DNA of 64,000 nucleotides. It comes from Semisulcospira habei (Eukaryota; Mollusca; Gastropoda; Semisulcospiridae). The notes under the pieces are model-generated. The model was given only the letters and a program-made list of their open reading frames with translations. It had not been told where the DNA came from and did no database searches. The position numbers and the translations under genes were made by a program. The stretch lies in the NCBI GenBank assembly GCA_036245525.1, contig BTPG01000002.1:119934582-119998581 (forward strand). The letters are read 5' to 3'. The first letter of the stretch is position 1. Every line of letters begins with the position of its first letter. Below are positions 61,432 to 64,000 of this stretch, one piece after another.

Positions 61432-61723
61432 CTAAACCTACTAGGGTCTTTTTGTTAGTCAATAGTACTTTTCCTTTGTCAACAGTATTTATATATAAAT
61501 GACCCTTGCCATCAAGTTCAAACTGATTAGGATCTACGTTGTCTGGGCGGCCACCAACATGATCATAAAATGAGTTCACTTTGGTTTCTAAAAGTTTGTG
61601 ACGTAAACTGTAAATATTTCTTGTACCAGTCATATCTGCCATATCTGTCATATCTGTTGTATTACCAAAATCATACGTGTCATCCATTTCAAAATCTTCA
61701 TGATTAAATCCTCCCGCGGCCAT
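61424..61723 (-). pseudogene. N-terminal fragment of the coiled-coil membrane gene
   Basis: ATG at 61,723 after an A/T-rich leader. 99 residues, acidic, with a short MTD/MAD repeat and a LDGKGHLYINTVDKGKVLL block, then TAA at 61,424. The next frame continues from the same spot, so a one-base loss near 61,430 ends it early. Confidence 0.55.
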
Positions 61724-61763
61724 TGTTTTATTAATTTATTATTTTTTATTGTGCATAATAAAA
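61724..61763. promoter_or_regulatory. 40-bp divergent start region before capsid-like gene
   Basis: A/T-only except for three bases. It separates ATG 61,723 (minus) from ATG 61,764 (plus), with ttaataaaaca and gcataataaaa leaders on the two strands. Confidence 0.45.
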
Positions 61764-63038
61764 ATGACACAGTCTTACAGATCAAAGTTAGACCCATACA
61801 GAAAACTACGTGAGCCTCTGGGTGTTAAGGGCGTTAGACAATCAATCATCATCACAAACAATCCAAGTACCATAGACCAGAATCAAACACTTACAGTCAA
61901 GTTTCCAAACCTAGGTCCCAGTGATGTTATTGTTCCTGGCACTGCACGCCTAGCATTTAATATTGAACTATCATCAGACGCAGATGTAAACAGAACACTG
62001 GTTGTCAATCTTGGCAGAGCAATTGTTAGAACTATTAAAGTAAAACTTGAAGGGCAGGAAGTGTTTAGTCTTGATGACTGCGATGTATTCTACTGTTACA
62101 AAGACCTTTGGCTCACAAGAGAAGAACGAGAAGATCGTATTTACCAAGGCATACAGTCTGATAATGTTGGTAAACTTCGAATCAATGCAGCAGATAAGGT
62201 AACTACTGGGGTAGCCAAGGACGTTATAATGGCCAAAACATATGGAACCAGATTTTACATATCACTTGAGTTTGAAATCCTCACAGCTCATTTGCCTTAT
62301 TATCAAGGGGCACTGAATGACCGTCTGAGCTTTGAACTAACTTTCAATGACTACTCCAAAGTTATAAAATCATCTGCCACAGATGCAACATATAAGATCT
62401 CTAACATTTCTTTGGAATATGAAATTGTCACACATACTGAACTAGCCAGACTCATTCAAAATCAATACCAGTCAAGACTTCCAATTTATTATGACAGGGT
62501 GATAATACCCAAAGACAAGAGTGACCCAATGTGGAATATAAACTTGAACACACCTGCCAGGTCACTGAAAGGTATTCTTATGTTGTTTGTTGAACCGGTG
62601 AGTCCATACAAACGGGATTCAGAAAAATTCTACAATCCAAAGATTACACATTTGTCTTGTACAATCGAAGGCCGTCCTAATCAAGTGTATGCGTCTGGAA
62701 TGTTACCTTATCAACACTACGATGAGATCACAAAGTTTTTTGCGGGTGGAAGGATTAGAGATAAACCTGCAAACATTGTGTGCAAAGATTTACATCTGTA
62801 TGATGTTAGGATCGGACAATACCTTACAAATAAGTATGCTCTTTAGCTAGACCTTCGTAGCACAGACGATGACTACCTTCATGGGTCAGGTAGAACTGTT
62901 GAGAACGGCAGTGATGGAATTACAATCCAGATACAAAAAAAGGTTGAAAAAGCCGAAGCCATAAATATATATTTGTACCTGATATATGACGCACAACTCA
63001 ATATACAAGAGTGCAGACTAAGTGGACACATATATTAA
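61764..63038 (+). pseudogene. Major-capsid-like protein gene with in-frame TAG
   Basis: ATG 61,764, 360 codons, then TAG at 62,844-62,846. The same frame stays open for 63 more codons to TAA at 63,036-63,038. The translation is beta-rich with few charged runs, as in jelly-roll capsids: the N-terminal block has NPSTIDQNQTLTVKFPN, the middle LSFELTFNDYSKV, and later DRVIIPKDKSDPMWNINLN. I recognise it as the capsid type that accompanies A32-like ATPases in invertebrate virus-like elements, probably double jelly roll, by memory and context. The length fits a capsid protein of about 420 residues interrupted near its end. Confidence 0.6.
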
Positions 63039-63057
63039 AATTATATTGTGTATTAAA

Positions 63058-64000
63058 ATGAACCTTAGCTTGATGACCCTTGACCCACACTGTGGATTGT
63101 TTTGTGGTGCAACAGGGTGTGGGAAAACTGAATTTGTTCTTAACCTCTTACAAACAAGATACATACACCACTTTGAAAACATTGTAATATTTTGTCCTAC
63201 TATTAATTGATTGATTGATTGTACATTGCTTAGCGTCCCGACAGCAACAAGGCTTTCTCAGGACGTGCCTGCACTGCTTGTGAAAAAAAAAATAAACAGA
63301 ACATTGAATGTATGTCGCCAGCCGGTCAAATACATTAAATAGACCTAACACACGGGGCCTAAATAAAGCTAAGACCATTTAGCAACACACATCCAACATC
63401 AAGAGCTACAGGCAGTGCAGACAGTAGGGAGAGTTTTAAAAAGGCAAATACAGGTGAATGGACAAAGGGTAGACAGAAACACATGCCCCAGAATAGAGAG
63501 AAAAACCCACCCTGTGGGGCTGACCAGGGTGACCCTGGGAACTAAAAAATACCTAACCCCACCCAAGTCCCCCAGGGCAGACCCGGGTGGGGGTCCTACT
63601 ATTAAACACAACAAAGCTTATCACAACCGTTTATTCATTTGGACTGACAACAACATTTACTTAGTCGACCCTGAGAAAAAACTGAATGACTACCTACAAT
63701 ATTTTTACAAGCAATTTGAAGGACAGTCAACATTGTTTATTGTTGATGACTGCTCTGCAGAGAAAGACATTGTCAAGAAGAGAAACACTCTAGCAGAACT
63801 TGCTTTCAGTGGCAGACACACAAACGTCAGTGTATGGATTCTCACTCAGAAATATAATGCTGTACTGAAAGATTTTCGAGAACAGTTAAAGTTTATCTGT
63901 TTGTTTTACTGTAAGGACCGTGACAGCTTTGAAGACTGTCTCAGAGAAAATGATGTCATACCAAATAAACATGAACGTGATGATGTGAAAAATAAACTGA
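63058..64000 (+). pseudogene. A32-like packaging ATPase gene, interrupted by a SINE, runs off window
   Basis: ATG 63,058. A Walker A motif, GATGCGKTEFVLNLL, lies close to the start. A SINE with a 13-bp duplication interrupts the frame at 63,207-63,592. Coding sequence resumes in the second duplicate copy and carries a Walker B (TLFIVDDCS), then a sensor-like SVWILTQK stretch. It is still open at 64,000. FtsK/HerA-type ATPases of this kind pump DNA into capsids in Polinton, adenovirus-like and giant-virus lineages. The lesion lies between Walker A and B. Confidence 0.75.
63207..63592 (-). mobile_element. SINE-like retro-repeat, copy 2, inside the ATPase gene
   Basis: 386 bp with duplicates gtcctactattaa at 63,194-63,206 and 63,593-63,605. 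Same family as 44,692-45,048. On the minus strand it ends with a CAAT repeat. Confidence 0.88.

Larger units (their letters stand above)
55950..64000. mobile_element. Endogenous virus-like element (double-jelly-roll capsid / A32-like ATPase type), decayed, incomplete
   Basis: A gene-dense block with both strands used, unlike its surroundings: from about 55,970 onward, overlapping or abutting frames for small and membrane proteins, a structural-type protein, a 410-aa protein, a capsid-like protein and a packaging ATPase-like gene. The combination of a capsid of this kind with an FtsK/HerA-superfamily (A32-like) ATPase is known from Polinton/Maverick, adintovirus and related PRD1-adenovirus-lineage viruses. 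No polymerase or integrase is seen, so genes probably continue past 64,000. Most genes carry stops, frameshifts or insertions. It lies in an NAE1 intron. The left border is uncertain. Confidence 0.7.

Noticed and set aside
55340..64000. Upstream NAE1 exons inside the virus-like region
   Set aside because: Looked for the N-terminal adenylation-domain sequence on the minus strand and found nothing with splice signals.

Overview
The window is eukaryotic nuclear DNA, most likely from a marine invertebrate; a mollusc is my best guess, with low confidence. It is the body of one host gene, NAE1 (APPBP1, regulatory subunit of the NEDD8-activating E1), on the minus strand. Sixteen coding exons with consistent GT-AG introns run from 55,318 down to a stop at 4,556-4,558. 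They total 1,451 nt, about 482 residues plus the stop. About 50 N-terminal residues are missing and should be encoded beyond 64,000. Nearly everything else is mobile DNA inside or just beyond the introns.

Layout. 1-4,312: end of a minus-strand DIRS-like tyrosine-recombinase retroelement downstream of the NAE1 stop. 4.5-12.9 kb: NAE1 3' exons among many short hairpin elements flanked by TTAA. 12.9-20.6 kb: second DIRS-like element (minus) carrying a 5'-truncated L2/CR1-like LINE and two tandem arrays. 20.6-24.9 kb: repeats with a nuclear-receptor-like motif, more hairpins, one exon. 25.0-34.15 kb: the best DIRS-like element (plus), with gag-like, RT/RNase H and tyrosine recombinase regions, terminal inverted repeats and an internal complementary region. 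A full-length RTE-like LINE (copy 1) sits in its left repeat. 34.2-37.7 kb: exons and repeats. 37.8-41.3 kb: third, 3'-truncated DIRS-like element (minus). 41.3-48 kb: exons, a long-TIR element, a SINE-like repeat. 48-53.2 kb: foldback-type element containing RTE copy 2, itself carrying a CR1-like insertion. 53.8-55.1 kb: a retro-insert with a 320-aa ORF between two TG microsatellites. About 55.95-64.0 kb: a decayed virus-like element of the double-jelly-roll capsid / A32-like ATPase type, inside an NAE1 intron and running off the window.

Two observations stand out. RTE copy 1 differs from copy 2 over about 1.9 kb almost only by A-to-G changes on its sense strand, which destroy conserved endonuclease residues, while its 3' 0.8 kb is nearly identical to the other copies. 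This looks like adenosine-deaminase (ADAR-type) hyperediting of the RNA before insertion. The virus-like element has genes on both strands with a shared A/T-rich leader just before most start codons. Most of its genes are broken, by an in-frame stop in the capsid gene, a SINE in the ATPase, an RTE fragment plus frameshift in a structural-type gene, and frameshifts in a membrane protein.

All identifications come from reading translations and repeats by eye; no database search was run.
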